NCBI GenBank assembly: GCA_944548615.1
Contig: OX155954.1
Coordinates: 6,692,924 to 6,756,923, forward strand
DNA: 64,000 nt
Direction of reading: 5' to 3'
Origin: Micropterix aruncella
Taxonomy: Eukaryota > Arthropoda > Insecta > Lepidoptera > Micropterigidae
This document shows, in pieces, positions 9,990 through 22,459 of this stretch. Every line of letters begins with the position of its first letter. The stretch's first letter is position 1. The translations under genes were made by a program, and so were the position numbers. The notes under the pieces are model-generated. The model was not told the DNA's origin and ran no database searches. It saw only the letters and a list, made by a program, of their open reading frames with translations.

Positions 9990-11689
9990 ATCGGTTGCGT
10001 TCGGTTGTGTCATATTGCCACGGGTTGCCACGCTAGGCAATTTAGAATAGTACGAAACAGTAATATTATGCAATACTAATAATGATAATGTATATGAGGA
10101 CAAATTGCTAAGTTCACTTTAATTGTATAAGTACTTTTAGCATAGTCAACCCATTTTTATTTTTATTAAATCGATTTCGTAATATATATTGACAATGGGA
10201 TAAAATTAATCAAACCTTATATATAAAATTTAACTAAAAGGAGCTCGTGAGTTCGTTCCAGTCGATCTGGTGTGAATACACAACCCTCCGGCTAATCTGT
10301 GACTAGGCGAGGTGGCTATTTTCGCTATGCTGGCGCGCTGGTGATCTCGAAATATATAAGGGAAAATGTGCAATGTTGTATTCAAGATTGTGTAGACTGA
10401 GGGTGGCGAGCAGAAAAATAGAATATACTATTTATTACACTTTGCTGTTAAGAGCCCTATCACATATTTTTTCCAGAAAGGCAAGAAAAGTGGATTTTTG
10501 GCGTTCTAATTCCAAGAAATGAAGAGATTTCTACAAACTTTAATTACTGAATTACCTGGACCATTTCTTGATGTTGACCATAGCGGCCTTTAATTTTAGA
10601 TATAACGAATATTATTTACTTATTCAGCCCATTTTCCGAAAGTCGTTATTCGTAAAACGCTCGGAAGGCAAACTTTGAGCTCCTTAATACAGTAATATCA
10701 CTACAACGAAAACCGTATACTATTTTTTTTTATGTCCGTCATGTATTCTTGTTGACCATAGCGGCCTTATTTTTTCGTTTTTTGACCACATATCCAAGGT
10801 ATACATTACTTACAATTACACAAAATTTAAAAAAAAACTTCCTGTATCATTCTAATTTTCTCAGAAATAAAATAAGATTCTTATATAATACTTATACTAT
10901 ATTAAAGTTCACTCTTTTAGCAATACGACATAATATAAATTATTGTCATTAGAAAGGAGAAAACACTGCAAAAAACAATTAGAAATTGTGTATATATTTG
11001 CTTGCGCAAGAGAAGAGCGCTCAGTGCCGCGGTTTTCTCCCAGGGTTGAATAGTTATTTATTTATTTATTTATTTATTTATCCTATCTTTTATAGTTACA
11101 TCCAAAAAAAAATGCGTTCATTTTTTAAACTCATTTTAAAAGAATACCTACGCTATTTTGTAATAGGCCTCTTAACACTAATTACAGTACTAGAATAGGC
11201 GCAAGAAAAGATACCTTAGTTTCGTGCACCTAGAGAAATTTTGTATTATCCTAATTTTGTATCCGACAGAATGCATTCTTGGTGTGGTCGGCTACAACTC
11301 CTTTCACTTGATAAGAGATTTCTTAGCGGCACAGCCCATTTTCGAACTTCTAGAGTTCTTTCCCCAGTCTTTTAGATAAGGTGAATGAATCTGCATGTCC
11401 TGGACCACTGTTTCAGGGCGTGAACTCACAACTTATTGTCGCTTCCTCATTCACACACATTTCTCCGTAAAGTGAATATGCTGAATATGCTGTCACGGTC
11501 ATTAACCATCCAAAATGGACTAAATCTTACAGTATTACGGAATGTAGATAATTGTAACTGTAATTTTAGAGATTTGAAATCAGCAGCTATTTATTTATTC
11601 ATAGAAATATGTCGATGTAATCAGCCTATAATAAAAAAGAGGATGGCACTAATAATTGAAAGTTATTATTGTTATTATATTTTGGGAGT
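9990..11689. other. No gene recognised; a repeated 19-mer and simple repeats
   Basis: GTTGACCATAGCGGCCTT occurs near 10572 and again near 10751. A (TTTA)n run lies at about 11056-11087. Several short open frames are low-complexity and AT-driven. I see no gene. Confidence 0.45.
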
Positions 11690-12355
11690 TAATGGGCCCT
11701 TGCTGATTTGGCCACGAAGACCCATTCTGTTCAGGGTTGGTCACACTCACGGGTCAACACCCATCCGACGACCTCCACGCATGAAGTGCGAGCCTGGGTA
11801 GGACTCTGGCCTTGGTCAGTTTCCCCTGGGAATCAAACTTCAGGCGCTCCTGGACGGTCTGCGCACCGTGCGGCGTAAGCCAATCGACTGTGCACTCTGA
11901 CTAACAGTCGGGGGAGTCTGGAAGCAGTAGGTACTGTTTCCTATAGAGCGGGGGTGGTTGCGGACCTTACAGCGACTGCTATTGAAACGACCATCGACCA
12001 TCCGATCCTGGGTGAACAGCCGGGCAAAGGACGCTGTGGTCCGCGATAGATTCGGCATACACCGTTTCACCGCTTCGTAAGGGAGAGGACCGCGCAAGCG
12101 ACCTCGAACTCGGAACCAATCGAGAGACCGGAGTAATCTGGTCACAATTGGAAGTAAGGGCGTGAGTGCAAGCCCGCCGGGTAACACTCCTGGCTACTCG
12201 CGGTTAAGGCGTTGGCCTCTTACGGGCTTGTGACGTAGCTAGATGGTGGACTGTTATGTCCCAAGTCTTCTACGCTCACTCCAGGGAGATAGAACGACTA
12301 ATCGTTAAAACTTCCTGTGGTGACGGGTTCGCCCGTTGTAGTCGTCAACCCAAGT
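11690..12355 (-). repeat. RptA interspersed repeat, copy 2
   Basis: This copy is in reverse orientation. Its minus strand starts with TACAACGGGCGAACCCGTCA and passes through the same ordered blocks as the other copies, ending near GGGCCCATTA. It is the most continuous copy, and shows that the two parts of copy 1 (5431-5927 and 6316-6470) were once adjacent. The minus-strand frame repeats the shared words DWFRVRGR, GPLPYE and LSRTTAS. Confidence 0.7.
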
Positions 12356-13430
12356 TGTTATTATATTATATTGTTATGTTATTATTGTTAAAATATTTTA
12401 GGAAATGGTTTTTAATGATTTAATGATTTCAATAGTTTTTATCAAGTACTGATTGATTATCAATCAGAGACCATTCATTATTAATGTTATTATTATCAAA
12501 AAACCATTCATTATTAATGTTATTATAGATGGCCAAATAAATTGTTACTAGTTTTGCCGGACAATGCTGTCAGCGCAACCTGCAGCTGGAGTAGAAGTAT
12601 TGCCAAAACGTACTATGGCATCGAGCAATCTAAAACCCTGTCTAATAAATAGTATAATGTTAACAGAAATTAAACCGTTTCGGAGTTACAAAGATACAAA
12701 GCAAGTAATACAATGAATTGACCTAAAGTATGGTTTTGCTACTTTTTATCTCGTTACTTTATAACTTTGAAAATACGACACACTCCAAGATAATAAAGTA
12801 ACTCTATTACATTGTAATGATGCGCGTTCTAGGCTTTCATCTTATAGCGGTCTTTCGTCTGAGTGTGTGTATATATCTTTCAGAGCGCCGCTGAATTTTA
12901 AGTGCCACTTTGTGAAATTTCTACGCTGTTAAACTCGCTTAAATTATTACATTTTACATGTTGGAATTCATTATCCGTCTCCCTCCCCCTTAAGATGGGT
13001 CTTTTTAAGCAAGCACACGTCACACTAATTTATTACGGGGCGATATAAAATGTGTCCTCTCGTTCGCTCAGCGGCTCCTTTTCTACGTGACGAATTAAAA
13101 GCTTTCGTCAGAGCCGCCAGCAATCGCTGTCTATACAGGGTGTATCCGCGGGATTTTTGAAGGCCATCGAAACAACATTTGTTTAATTTGTTTAATTAAT
13201 TAACACATTTACAAAGCATATTTATCTATTTATATTTGTTACATTTTTTTTAATAACAGGGCCAATATTAGCATTAGCATATTATAATAATTTTTTTTAA
13301 TTTATTATTAAGGAAACTTACAGCTATTACAGTAGAAAAATCTGAATTGTATTTATAGATTACAATGCCAGTTAAAAGTTTCCACTTAAAAATCATAAAA
13401 ATATACAGTCGCCTAGGAAGGGGATAGGAG
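12356..13430. other. No gene recognised
   Basis: This is AT-rich DNA. CCATTCATTATTAATGTTAT is duplicated in tandem at about 12471-12525. No exon or RNA gene is visible. Confidence 0.45.
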
Positions 13431-13538
13431 GAAGTGGAGGGGAATTAAAGTTATAATTTTATTATTTTATTATTAGGGAAATTTTATGGTATATATTGAA
13501 GAAAGGAAAGAAAGAAGAAAAGAAAAAATATAATATAA

Positions 13539-13973
13539 TTATTTCACTCGTCCTTGAATATTGCCTTTCAGAAGACCCGGAATAAGAGTCTTGAGCGCAG
13601 TCGCAGTAGTATTAAACAGGTCAATTTCGCTTAGCTTGGTATTGCAGAAATGAGATACTCGATAAATGTTATTTTGGGTGTCGTTTGTGCTTACTTGAGG
13701 TAGATGAAATAAGTTGAATTGGCGGGAAGGCCGTGGGGGTACATGGAAATTTATAAGTTGAAGCAATTCAGAACAGTCAATAAAGCCTTTTAATATCTTG
13801 TATAGGAATATTACATCTGAACTAACTCTTCTTATTTCTAATGGTATAAGCCCATGATAGTCACCAGCTTCGTTATAATCTGAAAAAGTTACATAAGACC
13901 GATAATTTAAGTTTTTTAGGAACATGTTTTGAATGCGTTCGATCCTATTGATGTGAATATTGTAACAAGGAGA
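13539..13973 (-). pseudogene. Non-LTR ORF2 C-terminal part, after a nonsense codon
   Basis: It continues in the same frame as the RT after the TAG (SPCYNIHINRIERIQNMFLK ...). It carries the DYHGLIPLEIRRVSSDVIFL and YKILKGFID segment typical of the region C-terminal to RT. Because the frame is unchanged, the break between the two parts is a point nonsense mutation, not an indel. It ends at a natural stop before the 3' UTR. Confidence 0.75.
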
Positions 13974-15017
13974 CTAAATTTGCGAAGCGTATTCGAGGTG
14001 GCTGCGGACATAAGCATAATATAAAATTATAAGGGACCTATTATGATTAAACTGCTTGGCTAGTCTGAGAATAAAGCCCAGCATACTGTAAGCTTTGGCA
14101 GTTATTGTGTCAATGTGTGAAATGAAATTTAATTTACTGTCTAGAATAACACCCAAGTCCTTTATAACAGATTTTCTTGGGATGAGAAGTCCATTTAAAT
14201 TGTAGCAAAAATTTAGCGACTTGGTATTCCTTGTAAAACTAACAATTGCACACTTAGAAGCATTGATGTGTAATCGGTTTGCCGAGCAGTAAAGAGACAG
14301 TCTATCTAGATCTTTTTGAAATGATATATAATCGTCCAATGTCCTTACCGGTGCATACACCTTCATATAATCAGCAAAAAGGAGGAATTTACAAAGGCTG
14401 AAGCATTGGTTGATATCGTTAAAATATATAGTAAACAATAGTGGTCCTAGTAGACTACCTTGTGGGACTCCAGATGTTATTTTTACCCAGTCAGACTTAA
14501 ATCCACCCAATACTACACTTTGAGAGCGATTTTCTATATAAGAGGCAAACCACATTAGAAGATCGCCCTGTATGCCGACCAGTTGCAACTTTTTTATAAG
14601 AATCAGATGATCAACTTTGTCAAAAGCTTTACTAAAGTCGGTATATACGACGTCAACCTGGGTACGTTTAGACATATGAACGAAAAGGAAATCAGTGAAA
14701 ACTAAAAGATTGGACACAGTCGATCTTCCCGACCTAAAGCCGTGTTGTTGAGGCAAGATTTGAAGTCTTGTTGCTGTGTAGAGTTGATCATACACAATTT
14801 TTTCAAACAATTTGCTAATGATAGATAACTTGGAGATCGGCCTATAGTTTGAGACGTTGGCTCTTGACCCAGATTTGTATATAGGTGAGACAAATGCCAG
14901 TTTCCATTGATTTGGAAAGACACCTTCGGATAAAGATTTCTGGAATAGCAGAGATAATGGAGTAGCAAGTGCCTCACAGCAACGGACCAAGAACACCGGA
15001 GGAATCTGGCCGAACAC
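13974..15017 (-). pseudogene. Non-LTR reverse transcriptase, inactive copy
   Basis: This frame carries the RT fingers and palm: YRPISKLSIISKLFEKIVYD, then HGFRSGRSTVSNLL, DFSKAFDKVDH with the first catalytic Asp, and GVPQGSLLGPLL. The normally invariant F/YADD box reads FADY because codon 14367-14369 is TAT where GAT or GAC is expected, so the third catalytic Asp is missing. The thumb region follows (NASKCAIVSFTR, KDLGVILDSKLNFISHI). The frame stops after LEYASQI at a TAG that replaces the usual Trp codon. Confidence 0.8.
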
Positions 15018-15735
15018 TTTTATTTAGGTCAAGTTTGCTGATGTATTTCTTTATCATTTCTACGTTTACTTCTACACTCGAGATATTGACACTCCCATAA
15101 TCAGTCTCGATAGAACTAGAAATATAAGAGTCGTTGAATTTTGGCTCGAATACGGAAGTAAAGTAACTGGAGAATAAATCACATGTGTCCTGGCCAGAAT
15201 CTGAACTGTGGCCTAAATATGATACATGCTTGGGGATCGAATCGGCTTTGCGGAGTGACTTAACGTATGACCAGAAGCGTTTCGGATCCCGAGCAATATT
15301 CACCTCAACTGATTTGATATATTTGTCGAAACACTCCTTGTTTATTTTCTTCTGTCGTGATCGTAGGAGCACAAAGGTATTATAGTCCAAGGGATTATGG
15401 AACTGTTTAAACTTCCTATGATATCTATATTTTTCTTTTATGATGTTTATCAATGGAGCTGAGAACCATGGAGGATATTTAGACGCCCAGACAGATTTTT
15501 TTGGCACGTAAAGCTCAATCAGGTTATTTAAAATGTGGTAGAAAGCTTCCAGGGCCGAATCAATATCAACGTCGCGGATGATTTCGTCCCACTTAACAAC
15601 TGCCAGATCTGCACGGATGGAAGCGTAGTCGCCCTTATTAAATAGTTTGACTTGATGTTGTAGATGCATGAGCGGTTTCAATTGCTCTAGATAGTGTACT
15701 GTTGCCATCAAACTAAGTGCCAATACTTGTTTCAA
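14974..15735 (-). pseudogene. Non-LTR ORF2, linker between endonuclease and RT
   Basis: About 250 codons cover the region between the APE endonuclease and RT. They include YPPWFSAPLINIIKEKYRYH and a helical KRFWSYVKSLR segment, then LFSSYFTSVFE, all typical of this linker in CR1/jockey elements. It ends in KYISKLDLNKSV.PD, the RT motif 0 entry, where the frame is lost. The continuation (QIPPVFLVRCCEALATPLS) is in the frame of the next entry. Nothing upstream encodes the endonuclease, so the copy is 5' truncated. Confidence 0.75.
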
Positions 15736-15760
15736 GGCAGCGAGCTCTTTAGTTTTAATG

Positions 15761-16087
15761 TACGTATATTTGGCACGTTAAAAACAATCATGATGCCATA
15801 ATTATAACAAATAAGTAGTAACTAACTAATAATATCAATAGAAAATAATTAAAATAGATACGTAAAATAGATTCATCAAATAAAATACGGAAAATAGATA
15901 GAATACGGATTTTTAAATAACATTAAATATTAGTAACCAAAATTGAATAATAAGAAATAGTCATAGGAATAGTCAAACATAGTAATAAGAATAGTCAAGG
16001 GTGATATAAAAATATTGTTGTTTTCCGCAAAAATCTTAATTTTCGTCTAAGGAATTTTGGCCTATAAAAGTACTAATGTGTAATGAT
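15761..16087. other. No gene recognised
   Basis: This is AT-rich spacer between the truncated retrotransposon and RptA copy 3, with short repeated AATAGTCA-like words. I see nothing functional. Confidence 0.45.
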
Positions 16088-17000
16088 TGCCTGCCTGTGT
16101 TTTCAAAGGTCGGCCCAACAAACAATTCAGCTCCCATCCGGTAGCCTCCTCGAAGAGGGGGAGTGAACTCTGGAAACTGAACTAACCTGGAAAAAGCCGC
16201 CGTGAACTCTGCCTTCAGCTGCAGTCGTTAGAGGTGTCAATTACAACGTGCGAACCTGTCACCCAAGGAAGTTTTAACGATATTGAACGTTCTGGCTCCC
16301 GTGAGGTGAGCGTAGAGGACTGTGGGACGAAATAGTCCACTGTCTAGTTACGCTCTCCTATAAAAACTCAACGCCTTACAGCGAGACACTGGGAATATGC
16401 AACCAGCGGGCAGAACTCGCGCCCTTGCTACCAGTATCGGCCAGATTTTGGCGTAGAACACTGTGGGACGAAATAGTCCTTTGTCTAGTTACACTCGCCC
16501 ATAAGAAGTCAACGCCTTACCGCGAGACAATGGGAATATGCAACCAGCGGGCAGAACTCGCGCCCTTACTACCAGTTTCGGCCAGATTTCTCCGGCCTCC
16601 CGACTGGTTACGGGTTCGAGGTCGCTTGCACGGTGCTCTTCCTTATGTTAGCGGTGATTTGTAACTAACCTAATCTATCGCGGACCACGGCGCGGCGTCT
16701 TTGACCCGGCTGTTCACCCTGGATCGGGTAGCCGATTGGTCGTTTCAAGAGCATCTGTCATAAGGTTAACAACCATCTCCACTCTATAGGAAACAAAGCG
16801 GTTTCCAGGCTCCCCCGATAATCCGTCGGAATGCACAATCGATTGGCTGACTTCGCACGGTGCACAAACCGTCGAAGTACGGATTCCCAGGGGAAACCGG
16901 CCCAGTCGTTGACAGTTGGAATCGGAGTTCCAGTATGGGGGATCACCTCGGGCGGAACTGGGCGGTTAGCCGATAGACGTTGCACTCCGACGAATAGCCA
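16088..17000 (+). repeat. RptA interspersed repeat, copy 3 (longest)
   Basis: This copy contains all RptA blocks in order and extends further at both ends, including CAGCTCCCATCCGGTAGCCT at the left. An internal tandem duplication of about 120-130 bp repeats the blocks GTGGGACGAAATAGTCC ... CGGCCAGATTT (first near 16321-16450, again near 16450-16592). The shared open frame (AELAPLLPVSARFLRPPDW) is present. The right end reads CGATAGACGTTGCACTCCGA. Confidence 0.7.
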
Positions 17001-17870
17001 CAGGAGCCTGGAAACGTAATATTTTTTTATTTAATTATTAAAATTAGTTATTTTACTTCCTTCTAAAACAATAGAAGAAATTAAATTTCATAAGTTGTTA
17101 AGGAAACCAGAAACAAATAAATTTATTTATTTTATTTATTTATGTATTTATTTGATCTTCGGAAAACATACAGCGCTATATAACTTATTTATAATTATAT
17201 TATTACAATGCTTCGCTGGCAGATTAAGTGTTTCCTACTGTAGTCTTACATTATGTTCTTATACGATAATTATCAAAATTATCTTTATTTATTTTATTAT
17301 TTTACAATACAATAAAATTGATTTTGGCAAAAAAAAATTACAAAAGTATAAACAATAATATTTTATTTTTTTGCGAAGCAAATAAGATTACATTTGTGTG
17401 GATTTTATCACCCCACTAGATTGTATATCTGTTCTGGGCTCTGGCGTGATTTAAGACATAGTGATTTCACTTTTTATTTTTTTTCATTCATTAATTCCGA
17501 TCGCTCATTCATTCTTAAAAAAAATAGGTAAATATAATATATAAATGTGTATATAAATAAAGAACTAATATTAAATAAAGAAAATTAAAATATTTAACTT
17601 TATAGCTAAGTTAAATAAATAAATAAATAGACAAATAAATAATTAAATTGTCCAATAAATTAAGTAGCCTAAAAAGGTTTCTTACTATGCACATATAAAT
17701 TTGTTTATCTAATTAATTAATATAATATTATCAATTTATTTTAAACATAATCAACCGAGACATATTTCTTGTCAAGTATCAGGTGACAGATATGTCAAAT
17801 ATGGCCTGTCAGGATGTGAGTCACCATTTCTTCGCACTGGCTTCTACTTTTCGTCATGAGCCACTTGAAA
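17001..17870. other. AT-rich non-coding DNA
   Basis: Long A/T runs, (TTTA)n near 17117-17150 and (AAAT)n near 17610-17640. No gene is visible. Confidence 0.5.
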
Positions 17871-18398
17871 ATATATTTCTTCAGAGTCAATTTGCTAATT
17901 TAACTCTGCACTTTAGCCTTCCCCAAGGAAGAGCAGAAGGAATCATAAAGACGCGGTGCTAGAAACGCGTAATGCCTCTGTGCAAATCTCGTATTTACTC
18001 ACTGGTGGGCATGTTTTTTTCTTATTTCGAGTGTCATATGAGTGGTTTAGCGAAGAATGACGATCAGTGCTGCTATGGAAATGCGTAATAATATTTCTCA
18101 CGTATAACTGTCTCACGTCCAAGACGTCGAATGCCCTAAAAAGTTCGTCGGACGGATATAAATACGGTTTTTTAATAACGCGAACTATCGTCTTTTGGGC
18201 TTTAATTAGCGGGTCCAGGTGCACTTTGGCCGCACCACCCCAACCAATTTGTCCGTAGGATATAAGTGAGTGAGCGAATGCACAATATACTGATCGTAGG
18301 GGTAGGGTTTTTATATCTAGTACAGTTCTAAGATTTCTGAATATATATAAAATCTGATTTCTGAATATTTCTATAATCTGGCCGAATTTGAGGGCCAT
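17870..18398 (-). pseudogene. Second non-LTR RT C-terminal fragment
   Basis: The minus-strand frame (151 codons, ending at 17943) reads LRSVYCAFAHSLISYGQIGW, then GAAKVHLDPLIKAQKTIVRV and LYPSDELFRAFDVLDVRQLY. This is the conserved segment after the RT thumb in CR1-like elements (Y.SLi.YGi..WGga...l.pL...QK.ilR.i). It has no RT core, and differs from the 13.4-15.8 kb copy in sequence, so it is another family or subfamily. Confidence 0.7.
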
Positions 18399-18739
18399 AA
18401 TTTTTCAAATGTTGTGCCCATTTAAATTATTTAAAAAAGTAGAGCCTTATTGTCTGATTATTTTGAATGGTCTAATTTAGTAGTAGTAGATTTAATTTGA
18501 TTATTTAACATTTTACTGACAATTGTATAACGATGTATAATTTTACTACGTATCTTTTCAAATTACTAACTACTTCAAATATTAGGCTTCTACTTTGATT
18601 ATTTATATTTATAGTTTGACAATCTACATGGTAGTTAATTCTTGACTACCTATGTATGTTCAGTAAAGAGTAGTAATGAGACTTACTACCTAGCACAATT
18701 ATTTTGACACTTCCAAGAGCGGTCTTTAGTCGTTAATTG

Positions 18740-19115
18740 GACACGACGAAAATGTAAATGTAAATGTAAATAAATATCTAATTAAATAAATTACTATGGA
18801 ACTATTACTAGGATAGGAAAGGAGAGGGATGGGGTATAATAAAATATAAGGCTATTATACAATTTAACATTTTTTAAGCGATACATTGGTCTGGTCAAGT
18901 CGTTTTTGTGTAACATAGCTATGAAAACCATTTGTAAAGTGTTATTATTATTATTACTATTACGTTAAGCCATTGATTATATAGTGTCAATGGGTAAGCC
19001 TACAAGCAAGGCATAAATGTCTAGAAACAAAAGACGTTCGGAAAGTACTGTAAGTCTACTTCGAATAAAATCTATCTATCTATCTATCTATCTATATATC
19101 TATCTATCTATCTAT
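18740..19115 (+). mobile_element. Retroelement 3' end with (TCTA)n tail
   Basis: Non-coding sequence ends in TACTTCGAATAAAATCTATC followed by a (TCTA)n microsatellite to about 19115. An AATAAA directly before a short tandem tail is typical of the 3' end of non-LTR retrotransposons. No coding part is recognised. TAAATG is repeated three times near 18753. Confidence 0.4.
19069..19115. repeat. (TCTA)n microsatellite
   Basis: About 11 TCTA units with one TATA interruption. Confidence 0.9.
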
Positions 19116-19259
19116 ACGATATGATATAGGCATTTACATTATAGTCTATTGCTATGTCTCTTTTTCGTTCTGTTCGTTTACAAACGCAATATTGTATTGT
19201 CTTGCCTCGAGCGCATTTATTTGTGCACCGCTTTCTAATCCAAAGCTCACTAGCCGTAA

Positions 19260-19600
19260 GTAGCGAAATAACCCGAGATTCGCCGCCATAAGCGTCCGCC
19301 GTGCAGCGCGCGACAAAATGTCGTTAAGTTGCCTCCCTTACGGCCGGTTTACAGGCGAAAGTGTCGTCAACACTTTACGAGGTGCACTGCAAAGCGCCCG
19401 AGCGCCGCGCCGCACTGTCCGCGTAAATTACGGCCCTCGCGCCGCGGCGAAAGTGTTAACGGCGTTATTCTATCTCGCGCCGGTTTTACTGCCGGACACG
19501 TACTCGAGGTGCACTCGTTTTGATAGATTTTTAAGAGTGATTGTTCTTCTTTATTGTGGTTTGGATGGGCTACGTGCTGAAATCTACGGCGATTAGAAGA
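19260..19600. other. CpG-rich segment
   Basis: This is an isolated GC- and CpG-rich block (words such as GCGCCGCGCCGC). Two overlapping open frames exist in it but neither shows a recognisable domain, so I leave them uncalled. It may be regulatory or an unrecognised exon. Confidence 0.35.
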
Positions 19601-19652
19601 ATTTTAAATAAGTTTATAGTAAAAAAATATTTATAAAAATAAGCTTGTATTA

Positions 19653-19790
19653 AAATGCTCTGTCCCGAGCCAACCCTGGATGCAGCAGCTATGTCATAGT
19701 GGAACATAGAGTGGGCTATAATTCTGTGGCAATTAGGCAAAACTACATAAGTCAGAAATACCATTTTCTCAGGGGAGCATTTTGAAATTT
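19653..19790 (+). repeat. Single copy related to the 119-bp tandem repeat
   Basis: GAGCCAACCCTGGATGCAGC followed by AGCTATGTCATAGTGGAACATAG matches the monomer of the array at 21221-21500. The flank ACTACATAAGTC also recurs, inverted, next to that array. Confidence 0.6.
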
Positions 19791-19899
19791 ATGACTAAAA
19801 TTGGCACATGGAATAAAAGATGTGTGCTCTCTTAAACTATATGTGTAATTTTAAAATAATATGTGTTAATAAAAAGATAATTTACTTATGCTACTATGA

Positions 19900-20970
19900 C
19901 CACCAAATGTGTATTTTAGCTACTTTGAATGTATTTTAAGTTACGCTATTAGTACTTGGGGTAATTGTTATGCGTGCCACAGAGAACCTCTATTCAAACT
20001 GCAAAAAAGAGCAATACGCATTATAGCAAATTTGAAATGGGACGAATCCTGCAGAAGTCATTTTAAACGACTGAAAATTCTAACGTTCATTTCATTGTAC
20101 CTTTTAAATGTACTAACAGATTTCCACAAGAAAAGAGACCATCCAAAAAAAATTCCGATATTCATGATATAAACACCAGAAACAAATCAAAGTACATGTT
20201 ACCTAGTGCAAAGTTAAAAATAGCGAGACAATTCAAGGAATACTCTGGTCCCTATTTTTTTAATATGTTACCTCCATATATTAAAGACATTAAAAATAAC
20301 AATATATTTAGAAAGTCCTTAAAAAAGTTTTTTTTAGAAAATATTTTTTACACCTATGAAGAATACGTACAATTCACCACGAACGGCTAACGAAAGTATT
20401 GTGTACAATCGAAAATTTAATATGTATAAATAACTATTTATAAGTTTTGAAAACGATAAACTAAACTTGAAACATACAATGTAACGATTTTAAATGACAT
20501 GATTATAAATTGTAATTTCTTTTCTATTTAATTTTAATTGTTTTAAGTGAATGCGACTAAATATTATTATTATTGTGATTTGATATTTTTAAATGATATT
20601 TTAATTTAAATTTTAATCGTTAAATTATACTAATTTTATTTCTTATTCTTTTAATTTAAGGTATTTGTCATGCTTTCAATTATTATTACCTGTTATTTCT
20701 TTTTTATTTTTTTGGTTTTTAAATTTATTTTTTATAAGAACTTTTTCTTGAATTCTATTTGGTCACATACTGGGATTTAATATAACTACATATAAATAAT
20801 ATTTTGACCTAATCGCTTTGTTATTGTCTTAATTAGGTTTAAATTTTCTGTAAGTTCTTTAAATTTGTAATTGCTCAACTTGGTTTTTAATTTAATTCGG
20901 ATATTTTAGTAGGTATATATGTTTCTACAATCTGTAAAGATTTTTGAAAATAAACTGAACTTGAACTTGA
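19900..20970 (+). mobile_element. Non-LTR retrotransposon 3' fragment with (TTGAAC)n tail
   Basis: The coding remnant (19909-20390) is followed by an AT-rich 3' UTR that ends in GAAAATAAACTGAACTTGAA and a short TTGAAC repeat near 20950-20970. This is a typical 3' terminus of a CR1/jockey-type retrotransposon. Confidence 0.7.
19909..20390 (+). pseudogene. Non-LTR RT C-terminal region with a frameshift
   Basis: The first part reads FECILSYAISTWGNCYACHR, then EPLFKLQKRAIRIIANL and LKILTFISLYLLNVLTDFHK. The frame stops near 20172 but continues one frame over as DIHDINTRNKSKYMLPSAKL and GPYFFNMLPPYIKDI, ending near KFFLENIF. A single small indel between about 20150 and 20170 therefore breaks it. 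Only the region after the RT domain is present. Confidence 0.75.
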
Positions 20971-21220
20971 ACACCTATCAATAGTTAAGAAAAAGTACAT
21001 AAGTTACACATATGTAGTTTTGCTCACCTGAACAATATATAACTAGTGAGAAAGTAGGTGCTATAACTTCTTTTATATTGTGCTTCGAGTTATGTAGGTT
21101 TTCCCAATGAAAGAGTAAAAAAAACGCTGTTAAATGGCCATCATTTTGGTCAAAAAACGACTTATGTAGTTTTCCCTAATTGCAACAGAATTATTAAATG
21201 CTATACAGAATTTCGTGTTT

Positions 21221-21500
21221 GTGTTGTTGACCGTTGAGGAGTCCCCTCGTTGGAAGCTAACGCTGGGTGCAGCAGCCCTGTCGCGGTGAAACTTAGAACG
21301 GGCTATCATAATTGAATGCGTATACAAAATTTATTTTATGTGCTGTTGAGCGTTGAGGCGTCCCCTCGTTGGGAGCCAACCCTGGGTGCAGCAGCCATGT
21401 CATGGTGAAATTTAGAACGGTCTATCATAATTGAATGCGTATACATAATTATGTGTATGTGCTGTTGACCGTGGAAGAGTATTCTTGTCGGGAGCCGATC
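21221..21500. repeat. Tandem array, 119-bp period, about 2.3 copies
   Basis: GTTGACCGTTGAGGAGTCCC and its variants begin at 21226, 21345 and 21464, giving a constant 119-bp period. Each unit contains GGGAGCCAACCCTGGGTGCA-like sequence and ATCATAATTGAATGCGTATA. The third unit is partial. Confidence 0.85.
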
Positions 21501-21640
21501 CTGGATGTAGAATTAGGTCATGCTCACTATAAAAATACATTTTAATCGGAACTGAACCAACATGTGAATTTCAACTTCATAGGATAAGAGGAAGTGGTTC
21601 AAATTCAGCTTGCAAGATTTCACCTAAACAAACATACATA

Positions 21641-22279
21641 TAGTCTACGAAATGCTATTTGACAAAAGTGTCGTTAAAATGTCATAAAATAAACAGTGAT
21701 TCCCAACAAGTTGTAACAGTTTATTTTACTATGGAGATCGACTCTACCTGCGTGGAACACTTTAACAAACGCTTTAAAGGCACAAACTGACCGCTGCACC
21801 GGGTTCGATCATAACATCTTGAACCTTATACCACCAACGATCAGAGTAAATATTGCAGTATAGGTACCTAACACTAATTTATTGTAAAATGTGTATTTCA
21901 GGCAGATGTATTAAATACGCACTAAATACTGATGATTTCGAAATCGAACTGTTACTGTTACACTAATAGTCTTAATCGGTTAGCCACTTACCATGTTAAA
22001 TTCGGTGGTTACTTTTTACTACATTAAAGATTTTTCCTAAATTAATTCTATTGCTTATTCAGCTGTCATTGAAAGATTCGGAAGAAAATTTTATTATTAG
22101 TGTTTTTCTTGAAAATTGATGCGTATAAATATTTAATATTATTAAGCGATCATGGCGATTTACTCTAACCATATCAATCCATTAGACATTCGACGATAGG
22201 TGTGAAAAAGGCCTCGATCGTTGTGAAAAAGGTACCAATGTGCTAACGACACTTTTGTCAAATAGTATTTCGTATACTA
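21641..22279. mobile_element. TA-flanked MITE (Tc1/mariner-type), copy 1
   Basis: The terminal inverted repeats of about 36 bp read TAGTCTACGAAATGCTATTT then GACAAAAGTGTCGTTA at the left, and the near-identical TAGTATACGAAATACTATTT on the minus strand at the right. TA lies on each side. The interior is shared with the copy at 30562-31339 (CTACCTGCGTGGAACACTTT) and is non-coding. It is 639 bp long. Confidence 0.8.
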
Positions 22280-22459
22280 TACTAACTAACATAAATTGCA
22301 AGGTAAATAAAGCTTGTAAAAAAGTCAATCGTGTATACTCTGTATCTCTACAGCAACGACATCCACTTTCATAGTTGACTCGCAAATGCCGCCTGAGTTC
22401 TCCGTGCGCACTTACTTACCTTGCCTTGAATATTACCCGGTGTTGTCCGGGTGGCGTAC

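Larger units (their letters stand above)
13430..15760 (-). mobile_element. 5'-truncated non-LTR retrotransposon (CR1/jockey superfamily)
   Basis: A minus-strand copy of an ORF2-type element begins just after the endonuclease domain and runs through the linker, the reverse transcriptase and the C-terminal region to an AT-rich 3' UTR. At least two lesions break the reading: a frameshift near 14990-15010 and an in-frame TAG at about 13974. A catalytic Asp is also lost. The copy is dead. The motifs FSKAFDKVDH and GVPQGSLLGPLLFTIYFNDI suit the CR1/L2/Daphne-like end of the superfamily; the exact clade is not certain. Outer limits are approximate. Confidence 0.8.
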
